Assembly (NCBI GenBank): GCA_025456105.1
Contig: JALOLG010000075.1
Span: 1 to 6,902 of the forward strand
Origin: Ilumatobacteraceae bacterium
GTDB taxonomy: Bacteria; Actinomycetota; Acidimicrobiia; Acidimicrobiales; Ilumatobacteraceae
Direction of reading: 5' to 3'
DNA: 6,902 nt
Shown here: positions 1-6,070 of the stretch, piece by piece
Layout of the letters: every line of letters begins with the position of its first letter
Numbering within the stretch: the first letter of the stretch is position 1
Notes under the pieces: generated by a model
Databases searched by the model: none
What the model saw: only the letters and a program-made list of their open reading frames with translations
What the model was told of the DNA's origin: nothing
Translations under genes and position numbers: made by a program

Positions 1-263
1 CTGTTCAGGATCAGCAGGTCCTGGCCGTCGACGGTGACCTCGGTACCGCCGTACTTCGAGTAGAGCACCGTGTCGCCGACCTTGACGTCGAGCGCGAAGT
101 GCTTGCCCTCGTCGTCGCTCCAGCGGCCCGGGCCGACAGCGAGCACCTTGCCCTGCTGCGGCTTCTCCTTGGCGGTGTCGGGGATCACGAGACCGGACGC
201 CGTGCGCTCCTCGGCCTCGTTGGGCTTGACGACGATGCGGTCATCCAGCGGCTTCAGGTTCAT
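1..263 (-). CDS. groES: Co-chaperonin GroES (Hsp10), 3' end cut off by window edge
   Basis: GroES forms the heptameric lid of the GroEL folding chamber in the cytosol and caps it in an ATP-dependent cycle. The visible 87 codons start [19 protein letters not shown] and continue with [16 protein letters not shown] (the mobile loop that contacts GroEL, about residues 21-36), [10 protein letters not shown] (39-48) and [13 protein letters not shown] (64-76), all classic Cpn10 signatures. The family is usually about 97-100 residues, so only roughly the last 10 are missing beyond base 1. The ATG at 263 is chosen because GGAGG (277-273) lies 9 bases upstream and the Cpn10 fold begins immediately. Another ATG at 271 is out of frame and reaches no GroES sequence. 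It is preceded by CIRCE operators, so heat-shock control by the HrcA repressor is expected. A groEL gene may follow outside the window; that is inference. Confidence 0.97.
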   Translation of the reverse strand, partial: MNLKPLDDRIVVKPNEAEERTASGLVIPDTAKEKPQQGKVLAVGPGRWSDDEGKHFALDVKVGDTVLYSKYGGTEVTVDGQDLLILN

Positions 264-272
264 CGCTCCATG

Positions 273-277
273 CCTCC
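273..277 (-). promoter_or_regulatory. Ribosome binding site of groES
   Basis: GGAGG on the minus strand lies 9 bases before the ATG at 263. It is one of the strongest Shine-Dalgarno matches in the window and decides the groES start over the out-of-frame ATG at 271. Confidence 0.8.
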
Positions 278-308
278 AATGGCGTGTCACGTGGGTTGGA
301 CGTGGGGG

Positions 309-335
309 TTAGCACTCGATCGGTGCGAGTGCCAA
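309..335 (-). promoter_or_regulatory. CIRCE operator, groES-proximal copy (HrcA site)
   Basis: On the plus strand the element reads TTAGCACTC, nine spacer bases, then GAGTGCCAA. This matches the CIRCE consensus inverted repeat TTAGCACTC-N9-GAGTGCTAA with a single mismatch and the exact 9-base spacer. CIRCE is the binding site of the heat-shock repressor HrcA and typically precedes groES/groEL or dnaK operons. It lies 45 bases upstream of the groES ATG, inside the expected promoter/leader region. Repression of groES at normal temperature and release on heat shock is the expected behaviour from the known system; hrcA itself is not in the window. Confidence 0.93.
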
Positions 336-364
336 GGGTAGACGACGGCCCACCGCGTTAGCAA
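335..364 (-). promoter_or_regulatory. Possible groES promoter between the two CIRCE copies
   Basis: On the minus strand TTGCTA (364-359) and TACCCT (340-335) are separated by 18 bases, resembling -35 and -10 boxes of a housekeeping sigma factor. The predicted start would fall near 328, inside the proximal CIRCE, with the distal CIRCE covering the -35 box. An alternative pair is TTGGCA (335-330) and TAACCC (311-306), also 18 apart, but TTGGCA is part of the CIRCE half-site and TAACCC overlaps the other. The hexamers are weak, as is normal in high-GC actinobacteria, so the position is tentative. Confidence 0.4.
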
Positions 365-384
365 CCGGAGGTGGCGAGTGCTAA
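358..384 (-). promoter_or_regulatory. Second, degenerate CIRCE-like operator, distal copy
   Basis: On the plus strand TTAGCAACC, nine spacer bases and GAGTGCTAA are seen. The right half is a perfect CIRCE half-site, the left half matches 7 of 9 positions, and the spacer is again exactly nine. Its centre is 49 bases from the centre of the proximal copy. The exact spacer and perfect half make chance unlikely. It may be a weaker HrcA site giving cooperative or graded repression; binding is inferred only. Confidence 0.7.
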
Positions 385-391
385 CGCCACC
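370..391 (-). terminator. Perfect 7-bp GC-rich hairpin after maf, possible terminator
   Basis: GGTGGCG (370-376) and CGCCACC (385-391) are perfectly complementary around an 8-base loop (377-384) that consists mostly of the right CIRCE half-site. It lies 32 bases downstream of the maf stop in the direction of transcription. There is no U-run after it, so it is not a classical intrinsic terminator. U-less hairpins have been proposed as terminators in actinobacteria. It could equally be an incidental extension of the operator palindrome. Confidence 0.35.
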
Positions 392-440
392 GGCGAGCGA
401 CGGCGAGCGACGGCCAGCGACGATCAGCGACGGTGACCGA
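391..440. repeat. Degenerate 10-base tandem repeat, five units
   Basis: Five consecutive 10-mers follow the consensus CGGCGAGCGA. Units 1 and 2 (391-410) are identical, unit 3 has one change, unit 4 three and unit 5 two. The last units overlap the 3' end of maf, whose TGA (426-424) sits in unit 4, so the repeat spans the coding/non-coding boundary. It begins directly next to the hairpin stem. No function is evident; replication slippage is the simplest origin. Confidence 0.7.
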
Positions 441-1023
441 CGTGGACGCCGTGCGCTGCGAGCAGCTCGGCCAGGGTGGTGAGCGGGAGCCCGACCACGT
501 TGCTCACGCTGCCCACCACACGGGTCACGAACGCCGCGCCCACGCCCTGCACCGCATACGCGCCCGCCTTGTCGAGCGGCTCGCCGGTCGCCACGTACCA
601 GTCGATCGCCGCGCGGGTGAGCGGCGCCATGCTGACGAAGCTCGTGACGACGGCGGTCGAGGTGTGCGACGACGACACGACCGCGACCCCGGTGTGGACG
701 CGATGCGTGCGCGCCGACAGGCGGGCCAGCATCACGCCGGCATCGGCCGCGTCGACCGGCTTGGCCAGGATGTGGCCGTCGAGATCGACGGTCGTGTCGG
801 CGCCGACCACCACCGTGCCCGGTCGCCGCGCCGCCACGACCTCGGCCTTGGCCGCGGCGAGCCGCTGCACGTAGTCGGTGGGGCGCTCCCCCGGCTGCTC
901 CGTCTCGTCGACATCGGCCGGATCGACGACGAGCTCGACGTCGGCCGCGTCGCAGAGCGCGCCGAGCAGCTCGAGCCGCCGGGGCGACCCCGACGCCAGC
1001 ACCATCAGCGGTCGCTCACCCAC
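424..1023 (-). CDS. maf: Maf-family nucleoside triphosphate pyrophosphatase (YhdE-like)
   Basis: Maf proteins hydrolyse non-canonical or excess nucleoside triphosphates to the monophosphate and pyrophosphate in the cytosol, and some affect septum formation. The 199-residue product has the family signatures in order: LASGSPRR (9-16), GADTTV (74-79, with the catalytic Asp76), AKP (87-89), TGVAVV (111-116), DKAGAYAVQG (151-160) and GSVSNVVGLP (171-180). The DKAGAY..QG form resembles the YhdE type (dTTP/UTP) rather than the YceF type; this subtype is inference from the motif. Length is normal for the family. The GTG at 1023 overlaps the dus stop by 8 bases, suggesting translational coupling. An in-frame ATG at 1005, just before VLASGSPRR, is a serious alternative, and neither has a strong Shine-Dalgarno at ideal spacing. 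It is the last gene of the operon. Confidence 0.94.
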   Translation of the reverse strand: MGERPLMVLASGSPRRLELLGALCDAADVELVVDPADVDETEQPGERPTDYVQRLAAAKAEVVAARRPGTVVVGADTTVDLDGHILAKPVDAADAGVMLARLSARTHRVHTGVAVVSSSHTSTAVVTSFVSMAPLTRAAIDWYVATGEPLDKAGAYAVQGVGAAFVTRVVGSVSNVVGLPLTTLAELLAAHGVHVGHRR

Positions 1024-2176
1024 CGGAGAGCGCCATCACGTGGTCGTCGTCGGGGATCGTGAGATCGTCGAGGTGGTCGAGGTAGCCGTCGGGCAGCGCC
1101 ACCCGGATCGGGCCGTTGGTGTGGCCCCGCCGGATCCGCTCGCCGCCGGGCACGAGGCGCAGTGCCGGGTCGAGCGTGCCGAGCAGGTCGTCGAGCTCGC
1201 TGCGCGTCGACACGCTCGCCAGCCGCCGCCGGACCTCAGGACCCACCGGGTAGCCGGTGACGTACCAGATCGTGTGCTTGCGGAAGTCGCGCATCGCGAG
1301 TGACTCGCCCAGGTGCTCCACCAGCAGGTCGGCGTGACGGCCCATCACCTCGCGCACCTCGCCCAGCGAGCGCCCGGCCGGCGGTGGTCCGCCCCCCAGC
1401 ACCGTGACGAGATCGGCGAAGAGCCACGGCCGGCCGAGGCAGCCGCGGCCGATGACCACGCCGTCGCAGCCGGTCGCCTCCATCATCCGCACGGCGTCGG
1501 TGGCCTCCCAGACGTCGCCGTTGCCGAGGACGGGCAGGGTGCTCACGGCCTGCTTCAGCTCGGCGATGGCGTCCCAGCGGGCGTCACCCGAGTAGTGCTG
1601 CTCGGCCGTGCGGGCGTGGAGCGCGATCCACGCGACGCCCTCCTCGGCGCAGATCTCACCGGTGCGCAGGTGGGTGAGGAGCGAGTCGAACAGCCCCATC
1701 CGGAACTTGGCGGTGACCGGCACGCCGAACGGCTGCGCCGCTCGGACGGCGCTGCGCACGATCGCGCGCAGCAGGTTCGGCTTCGCCGGCACGGCCGCAC
1801 CACCACCGCGGCGCGTGACCTTGGCGGCGGGGCACCCGAAGTTGAGATCGACGTGGTCGACGAGCCCCTCCTCGCAGAGCTGCGCCACCGCCCGCCCGAG
1901 CAGCGCCGGATCGCTGCCGTACACCTGCAGGCTGCGCGGGTGCTCGTCGGGCCCGAACGTCATCATCCGCTCGGTCTTCGCGTTGCGGTGCACCACGGCC
2001 GCGGCCATCACCATCTCGTTCACGTACACCAGACCCGGCGCCTCCCGGCGGCACAGCGCCCGGAACGCGGCGTTGGTGACGCCCGCCATGGGCGCCAGCA
2101 CGACCGGCGCGACGGGCGTGAACCCACCGATGCGCAACGGGACCCGGTCGACCACGCCGCCAACGCTACGCACCAT
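1016..2176 (-). CDS. dus: tRNA-dihydrouridine synthase (DusB-like)
   Basis: Dus enzymes are FMN- and NADPH-dependent and reduce specific uridines in the tRNA body to dihydrouridine. The 386-residue product shows a TIM barrel followed by a helical tRNA-binding domain. Visible are LAPMAGVTNAAF (27-38, FMN site), YVNEMV (51-56), LQVYGSDP (83-90), DLNFGCPAAKV (110-120, with the catalytic Cys115), TAKFRMG (155-161, Lys156), LHARTAEQHYSG (186-197, His187), GNGDV (218-222) and VVIGRGCLGRPW (240-251). RKHTIWYVTGYP (299-310) lies in the C-terminal domain. The sequence is DusB-like, but the uridine position modified cannot be read from it. The ATG at 2176 is 20 bases after the tsaD stop, with AGGGGG (2194-2189) 12 bases upstream; a GTG at 2155 is an alternative. 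The same frame stays open far upstream through tsaD, which is a GC artefact and not an extension. Confidence 0.95.
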   Translation of the reverse strand: MVRSVGGVVDRVPLRIGGFTPVAPVVLAPMAGVTNAAFRALCRREAPGLVYVNEMVMAAAVVHRNAKTERMMTFGPDEHPRSLQVYGSDPALLGRAVAQLCEEGLVDHVDLNFGCPAAKVTRRGGGAAVPAKPNLLRAIVRSAVRAAQPFGVPVTAKFRMGLFDSLLTHLRTGEICAEEGVAWIALHARTAEQHYSGDARWDAIAELKQAVSTLPVLGNGDVWEATDAVRMMEATGCDGVVIGRGCLGRPWLFADLVTVLGGGPPPAGRSLGEVREVMGRHADLLVEHLGESLAMRDFRKHTIWYVTGYPVGPEVRRRLASVSTRSELDDLLGTLDPALRLVPGGERIRRGHTNGPIRVALPDGYLDHLDDLTIPDDDHVMALSGG

Positions 2177-2196
2177 CGCCGCGCGTCGCCCCCTGG

Positions 2197-3222
2197 TCAA
2201 GATGCCAGCAGCGGGAGCCGGAGGTTGGGCAGCGCGCCGACGTCGAGCGGCGTCGCGCCGTCGGAGCGGAGGCGGTACCAGCCGCACGAGGCGATCATCG
2301 CCGCGTTGTCGGTGCACATCGCCCGGCTGGGCAGGAAGCCCCGGATGCCGTCTTCGGCGCACGCGCCGAGCAGCTCCTCGCGGAGCAGCGAGTTCGCGGC
2401 CACGCCACCGCCGAGCGCGATGCCGGTGGCACCGATCTCGCGGGCGGCCCGCCGGGCCTTGGTGACGAGCACGTCGACCACGGCGGCCTGGAACGACGCC
2501 GCCACGTCGGCCGACGACACGTCGGGGTGGGCGCGCACGTAGTTGACGACTGCCGTCTTGAGCCCGCTGAAGCTGAAGTCGAGCCCCTCGGGGACGGCGC
2601 GCGGGAACCGGATCGCCTCCGGGTCGCCGTGCAGGGCGACGGCGTCGATCGCCGGACCACCCGGGTAGCCCAGACCGAGGAACCTCGCGACCTTGTCGAA
2701 CGCCTCGCCGGCCGCGTCGTCGATCGTCTGGCCGAGCAACCGGTACGCCCCGTGGTCGCGCATCTCGACGAGCATCGTGTGGCCACCGGACACGAGCAGC
2801 ACCACGAGGGGCAGCTCCAGCGACGGGTCCTCGAGCAGGGCGGAGTACAGGTGCGCCTCGAGGTGGTTGACCCCCACGAACGGGACGTCCCACGCGAGCG
2901 AGTAGGCCTTCGCGCCCGACACCCCCACGAGCAGCGCGCCGATGAGCCCGGGGCCGATCGTGCAGGCGATCGCATCGATCCGCGACTCGTCGACGCCGGC
3001 TTCCACGATCGCTCGCGCCACCACCGGGTTCAGCATCTCGAGGTGCGCCCGGCTCGCGATCTCGGGCACCACGCCGCCGAACTCGGCGTGCAGGTCGATC
3101 TGGCTCGACACCACGCTCGACACGATGTCGGTGCCGCCCATCACGATCGCCGCGGCGGTCTCGTCGCAGCTCGTCTCGATGCCCAACACGACCGTGTCGG
3201 GGCCGACGGTCAGCTCGCGCAC
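2197..3222 (-). CDS. tsaD: tRNA threonylcarbamoyladenosine transferase TsaD (Kae1/Gcp)
   Basis: TsaD transfers the threonylcarbamoyl group from threonylcarbamoyl-AMP to A37 of ANN-decoding tRNAs, working with TsaB and TsaE. The 341-residue product has normal length and a complete ASKHA-fold signature set: LGIETSCDETAAAI (13-26), EFGGVVPEIASRAHLE (47-62), TIGPGLIGALLVG (88-100), NHLEAH with metal ligands His120 and His124, LLVSGGHTML (142-151), GEAFDKVARFLGLGYPGGP (172-190), FSFSGLKTAVVNY (216-228), LGGGVAANSLLR (270-281) and MCTDNAAMIA with metal ligand Asp305. The GTG at 3222 overlaps the end of rimI by 13 bases and has GGAGG (3231-3227) four bases upstream, a somewhat short spacing. Starting here gives about nine residues more than the E. 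coli protein, and a GTG just before LGIET is possible. All catalytic residues I can check are present. Confidence 0.97.
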   Translation of the reverse strand: MRELTVGPDTVVLGIETSCDETAAAIVMGGTDIVSSVVSSQIDLHAEFGGVVPEIASRAHLEMLNPVVARAIVEAGVDESRIDAIACTIGPGLIGALLVGVSGAKAYSLAWDVPFVGVNHLEAHLYSALLEDPSLELPLVVLLVSGGHTMLVEMRDHGAYRLLGQTIDDAAGEAFDKVARFLGLGYPGGPAIDAVALHGDPEAIRFPRAVPEGLDFSFSGLKTAVVNYVRAHPDVSSADVAASFQAAVVDVLVTKARRAAREIGATGIALGGGVAANSLLREELLGACAEDGIRGFLPSRAMCTDNAAMIASCGWYRLRSDGATPLDVGALPNLRLPLLAS

Positions 3223-3755
3223 AGCGCCTCCAAGCGTGCCGCGTACTCGGGCGTGTGGATGTCGTGGCACCACATGACGAGCGCGTCCTCCCCCTGCTCG
3301 TAGTAGCCCTTGCGCACGCCGGCGGGCACGAAGCCGAAGCGGCGGTAGAGCTCCTGGGCGCCCGTGCTCCCCATGCGCACCTCGAGCGTCCACCCCACGC
3401 AGCCGCGCTCGATGATCCGCTGCGCGAGCTCCACCAGCAACCGGGTGGCCACGCCCGACCGCCGGTGCGCCGGGTCGACCGCGACGTTGGTGAGGTGGGC
3501 GTGGGCGCCGTCGGGGTCGGGGACGATCCACACCCCGGCGTACCCGAGGACGGCACGCCCGCGACGGGCCACGAGGTACAGGCGGCTGCCGTCGCGCACC
3601 TGCTGGAGCTCGCTCTCGAACACGCCGCGGCTCCACGGCTTCGGGTACGCCGCGCGCTCGATCGGCATCATCGCCGACAGGTGGCGCCGGCGCATGGGCT
3701 CCACGACGACGGGCCCGTCCGCCGACGACGGCAGCAGCCGGTCGAGCACGCTCAC
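3210..3755 (-). CDS. rimI: RimI-like GNAT N-acetyltransferase
   Basis: RimI uses acetyl-CoA to acetylate the N-terminal alanine of ribosomal protein S18, and actinobacterial versions may have broader substrates. The 181-residue product shows a GNAT fold: VVVEPMRRRHL (17-26, first strand), ERAAYPKPWS (33-42), LTNVAVDPAHRRSGVATRLL (88-107, with the acetyl-CoA pyrophosphate loop R98-R-S-G-V-A103), TLEVRMGSTGAQELYRRFGF (123-142, with Glu125 and Tyr137 in the usual catalytic positions) and the typical C-terminal strand ALVMW. It is longer than E. coli RimI (148 residues) because of about 15 extra residues at the N-terminus and a C-terminal tail. The GTG at 3755 overlaps the tsaB stop by four bases (GTGA) and has GGGAG (3765-3761) five bases upstream; GTG 3749 is a close alternative. 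Its place between tsaB and tsaD is the common bacterial arrangement. In some bacteria it is fused to tsaB; here it is separate. Confidence 0.92.
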   Translation of the reverse strand: MSVLDRLLPSSADGPVVVEPMRRRHLSAMMPIERAAYPKPWSRGVFESELQQVRDGSRLYLVARRGRAVLGYAGVWIVPDPDGAHAHLTNVAVDPAHRRSGVATRLLVELAQRIIERGCVGWTLEVRMGSTGAQELYRRFGFVPAGVRKGYYEQGEDALVMWCHDIHTPEYAARLEALCAS

Positions 3756-4447
3756 GGCCGCTCCCGTCGGGTGACCCAGCTGATCTGGGCGTCGGGCGGT
3801 CGCAGGTAGATCGGCTCGATCTCGCGTGGGTTGACCCAGTCCTCCCGCAGCGCCTGCGCGTGGGCGAGCTGCACGAGCGGCACCGCCGAGGGCCGAGCAC
3901 CGTCGATCGACTCGCACCGGTAGCCCTGCTGGATCTCCTCGAGGTACCGGTCGGCACCGTCGCCCACGAGCAGCACCTCCTCGCTGCGCGCGAGCAGGTC
4001 GGCGACGAGGTCGTCGACGCTGCCGACCGTCGGCTCGACCACCCGCTGGACCCCACCGGGCACCTGCCGGTACATCGCCCAGAACACCTCGCCCTTGCGG
4101 GCGTCGATCACCGGCACCACCACACGGTCGGCGTGGCGACACGGGAACGCGAGCAGGTCGAGCGAGCTGCGCCCGATCATCGGGATCCGCAGTGCCTGGG
4201 CGAGCGAGGTCGCCGTGGCGAGGCCCACCCGCATCCCGGTGAACAGCCCCGGCCCGACGTCGACCGCCACCACGGCCAGCTCGTCGAGGCGCACCTCGGC
4301 CTGACGGCACACGAACTCGATGGCCGGCGCGAGGGTCTCGGCGTGGCGCCGACCACGCGCCACCTCGAACGACGCCACGACGGCTCCCCCGGCCGACAGC
4401 GCCACGCCGACCTGGTCGGTGGCGGTCTCGATGCCCAGGATCAGCAT
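3752..4447 (-). CDS. tsaB: t6A biosynthesis protein TsaB (YeaZ)
   Basis: TsaB is the non-catalytic ASKHA-fold partner that dimerises with TsaD and is needed, with TsaE, for t6A37 formation. The 231-residue product, the same length as the E. coli protein, starts MLILGIETATDQVGVAL, then shows RRHAETLAPAIEF (33-45), VDVGPGLFTGMRVGLATATS (62-81), PMIGRSSLDLLA (89-100) and VPVIDARKGEVFWAMY (111-126). It lacks the HxxxH metal site and the downstream ATPase half that TsaD has, as expected. The ATG at 4447 overlaps the tsaE stop by seven bases. The frame is open farther upstream, but that would add low-complexity Gly-rich sequence inside tsaE. A GTG two codons upstream (4453) is a minor alternative. 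Translational coupling with tsaE and rimI is likely. Confidence 0.95.
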   Translation of the reverse strand: MLILGIETATDQVGVALSAGGAVVASFEVARGRRHAETLAPAIEFVCRQAEVRLDELAVVAVDVGPGLFTGMRVGLATATSLAQALRIPMIGRSSLDLLAFPCRHADRVVVPVIDARKGEVFWAMYRQVPGGVQRVVEPTVGSVDDLVADLLARSEEVLLVGDGADRYLEEIQQGYRCESIDGARPSAVPLVQLAHAQALREDWVNPREIEPIYLRPPDAQISWVTRRERP

Positions 4448-4938
4448 CGCCACGCCGCCGTCGCCGCCTCGAGGCGCGCCCAGCGCGCCGCCCACGCCGG
4501 CCCCTCGCCGTGGAGCTCGATGATCCGCGCCGGCTCGACCGTCGGATCGGTCGGCGGCGGCTCGGCCTCGATCACGACGGCGAGATGGCCGCCGGCCATG
4601 CCACCGAGCACCTCACCCCACTCCACCAGCACGATCCCGTCCCCTTCGGCGAGCTCGGCGAGCGCCAGATCGGCGATCTCGCCGGTGCGCTCGAGCCGGT
4701 ACAGGTCGACGTGGTGCAGTGTCAGGTCGCCGGCGTCGTAGCTGTGCACGAGCGTGAAGGTGGGCGAGGTGATCGGCTCGGTGACGCCCAGCGCGGCCCC
4801 GAAGCCCTGCGCGAACGCCGTCTTGCCGGCCCCCAGATCGCCGACGAGCGCGATCACGTCACCCGGGCGCGCCAGGCGGGCCACCGCGGCGGCGATGGCG
4901 TGGGTGTCGTCGATCGACTCGGCGCGCAGCACGATCAT
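4441..4938 (-). CDS. tsaE: t6A biosynthesis ATPase TsaE (YjeE)
   Basis: TsaE is a small P-loop ATPase that binds the TsaB-TsaD heterodimer and is required for turnover of the t6A reaction. In 165 residues the product shows the Walker A motif GDLGAGKT (33-40), the family-specific TSPTF (57-61), HHVDLYRL (75-82, the HxDLYR motif) and IVLVEWGE (102-109). Length is close to the usual 150-165; the Ala/Trp-rich tail after residue 145 looks lineage-specific. The ATG at 4938 sits 15 bases after the alr stop, with no convincing Shine-Dalgarno, so re-initiation from alr or leaderless-like recognition may drive it. Its end overlaps tsaB. Confidence 0.95.
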   Translation of the reverse strand: MIVLRAESIDDTHAIAAAVARLARPGDVIALVGDLGAGKTAFAQGFGAALGVTEPITSPTFTLVHSYDAGDLTLHHVDLYRLERTGEIADLALAELAEGDGIVLVEWGEVLGGMAGGHLAVVIEAEPPPTDPTVEPARIIELHGEGPAWAARWARLEAATAAWRC

Positions 4939-4953
4939 GGTCGGGGGACGATG

Positions 4954-6060
4954 CTACGTGGCCCAGCGCCGCGGCACCCGGGGCGAGATGCCGCACGTGA
5001 TCTCGTACGGGATCGTGCCGAGCCGGTCGGCCCACTCGACCGCCGTGATCTCGGCACCGCCCTGCCGTCCGATGAGCACGGCCTCGTCGCCCACCGACAC
5101 CGGCAGCTCGCCGACGTCGACCATCAGCTGGTCCATCGTGACGACGCCGACGATCGGGCACCGGTGGCCGGCCACGAGCACCGCACCACCGGCGAGGCCG
5201 AGGCCACGGCGGACGCCGTCGGCGTAGCCGATCGGCAGCGTGGCCACGGTGGTGTCGCGCTCGAAGGTGTGGCGCAGGCCGTACGAGATGGCGGTGCCGG
5301 CGGCGACCCGCTTCAGCATCGACACCCGGGCCCGCAGCGAGAGGACGGGCCGCAGATCGGCGGTGAGGTGGTCGACCTCGTGCCCGGGCGACATCCCGTA
5401 GAGGGCGATGCCGGCCCGCACCATCGATCGGCGGGCGCCCACGTGGGCGAGGCCACCCGCGGAGTTCGCGGCGTGCACGACGGCCACGTCGGGCACCGAC
5501 GAGAGCACCGCGTCGAGCCGGTGGAGCTGCACGTCGGTGAACCCGTGCTCGGGTTCGTCGGCGACCGCGAGGTGGGTCATCACGCCCTCCAGCCGGAGCA
5601 CGCCACTCGATCGGATCCGCTCGACGAGACCAGGCGCGTCGGCCGGTGCCGCGCCGACGCGCTGCATGCCGGTGTCGACCTTGAGGTGCACCCCCACCGT
5701 GTGGCCGGGTCGGTCGGCCACCGCGGCAGCGAGCGCATCGATCGTCTCGGCTCGGTACACCGTCGGCACGAGCCCGAGCTCGACCACCTCGGCCAGCTCG
5801 TCGGGTGGCTGCTCGCTCAGCAGCAGCACCGGCGCGTCGATCCCGGCCGCCCGCAGCTCGCGGCCCTCCTGGGTGAGCGCCACGCACAGGCCGGCTGCAC
5901 CGGCGTCGAGGGCGGCACGCGCGACGGGCACGGCACCGTGGCCGTAGGCGTCGGCCTTCACCACCGCCCACAGCTCGGCGGGTGCGACGGCTCGGCGGAG
6001 CACGCCGACGTTGTGCGCCACTGCGGCGAGGTCGACGTCGGCCCACGCCCAGCGGGTCAC
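4954..6060 (-). CDS. alr: Alanine racemase (PLP-dependent)
   Basis: Alr interconverts L- and D-alanine, supplying D-Ala for peptidoglycan precursors in the cytosol. From the GTG at 6060 the product is 368 residues, typical of the family. The N-terminal TIM barrel carries VVKADAYGHG (33-42) with the PLP-binding Lys35, KVDTGMQRVG (127-136), EGVMTHLAVAD (158-168), VVHAANSAGGL (194-204) and RAGIALYGMSP (215-225). The C-terminal domain has AISYGLRHTF (257-266) with the catalytic Tyr260 of the opposite subunit, PIGYADGVRRGL (276-287), TMDQLMVDVG (308-317) and GTIPYEITCGISPRVPR (348-364). The start is ten bases after the SGNH gene's stop. An upstream ATG at 6141 would add 27 residues that overlap that gene and do not resemble Alr, so the GTG is preferred, although it lacks a strong Shine-Dalgarno. 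The alr-tsaE-tsaB-rimI-tsaD order is a recurrent actinobacterial cluster. Confidence 0.96.
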   Translation of the reverse strand: MTRWAWADVDLAAVAHNVGVLRRAVAPAELWAVVKADAYGHGAVPVARAALDAGAAGLCVALTQEGRELRAAGIDAPVLLLSEQPPDELAEVVELGLVPTVYRAETIDALAAAVADRPGHTVGVHLKVDTGMQRVGAAPADAPGLVERIRSSGVLRLEGVMTHLAVADEPEHGFTDVQLHRLDAVLSSVPDVAVVHAANSAGGLAHVGARRSMVRAGIALYGMSPGHEVDHLTADLRPVLSLRARVSMLKRVAAGTAISYGLRHTFERDTTVATLPIGYADGVRRGLGLAGGAVLVAGHRCPIVGVVTMDQLMVDVGELPVSVGDEAVLIGRQGGAEITAVEWADRLGTIPYEITCGISPRVPRRWAT

Positions 6061-6070
6061 GGTGCGCAGC

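Noticed and set aside
70..341. Two 80-codon plus-strand open frames opposite the groES 5' region.
   Set aside because: They overlap groES coding sequence and the CIRCE operator, have no recognisable similarity, and lack good ribosome binding sites.
1313..2542. A 409-codon plus-strand open frame opposite dus and tsaD.
   Set aside because: Composition is biased to Arg, His and Pro, there is no family signature, and the minus strand is fully explained by dus and tsaD.
2177..3556. The dus reading frame remains open upstream through tsaD into rimI, suggesting an 846-residue fusion protein.
   Set aside because: The extra part is Arg/Pro-rich shadow sequence out of frame with tsaD and rimI, which are clearly real. 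Dus family length and a plausible start at 2176 fit a normal protein.
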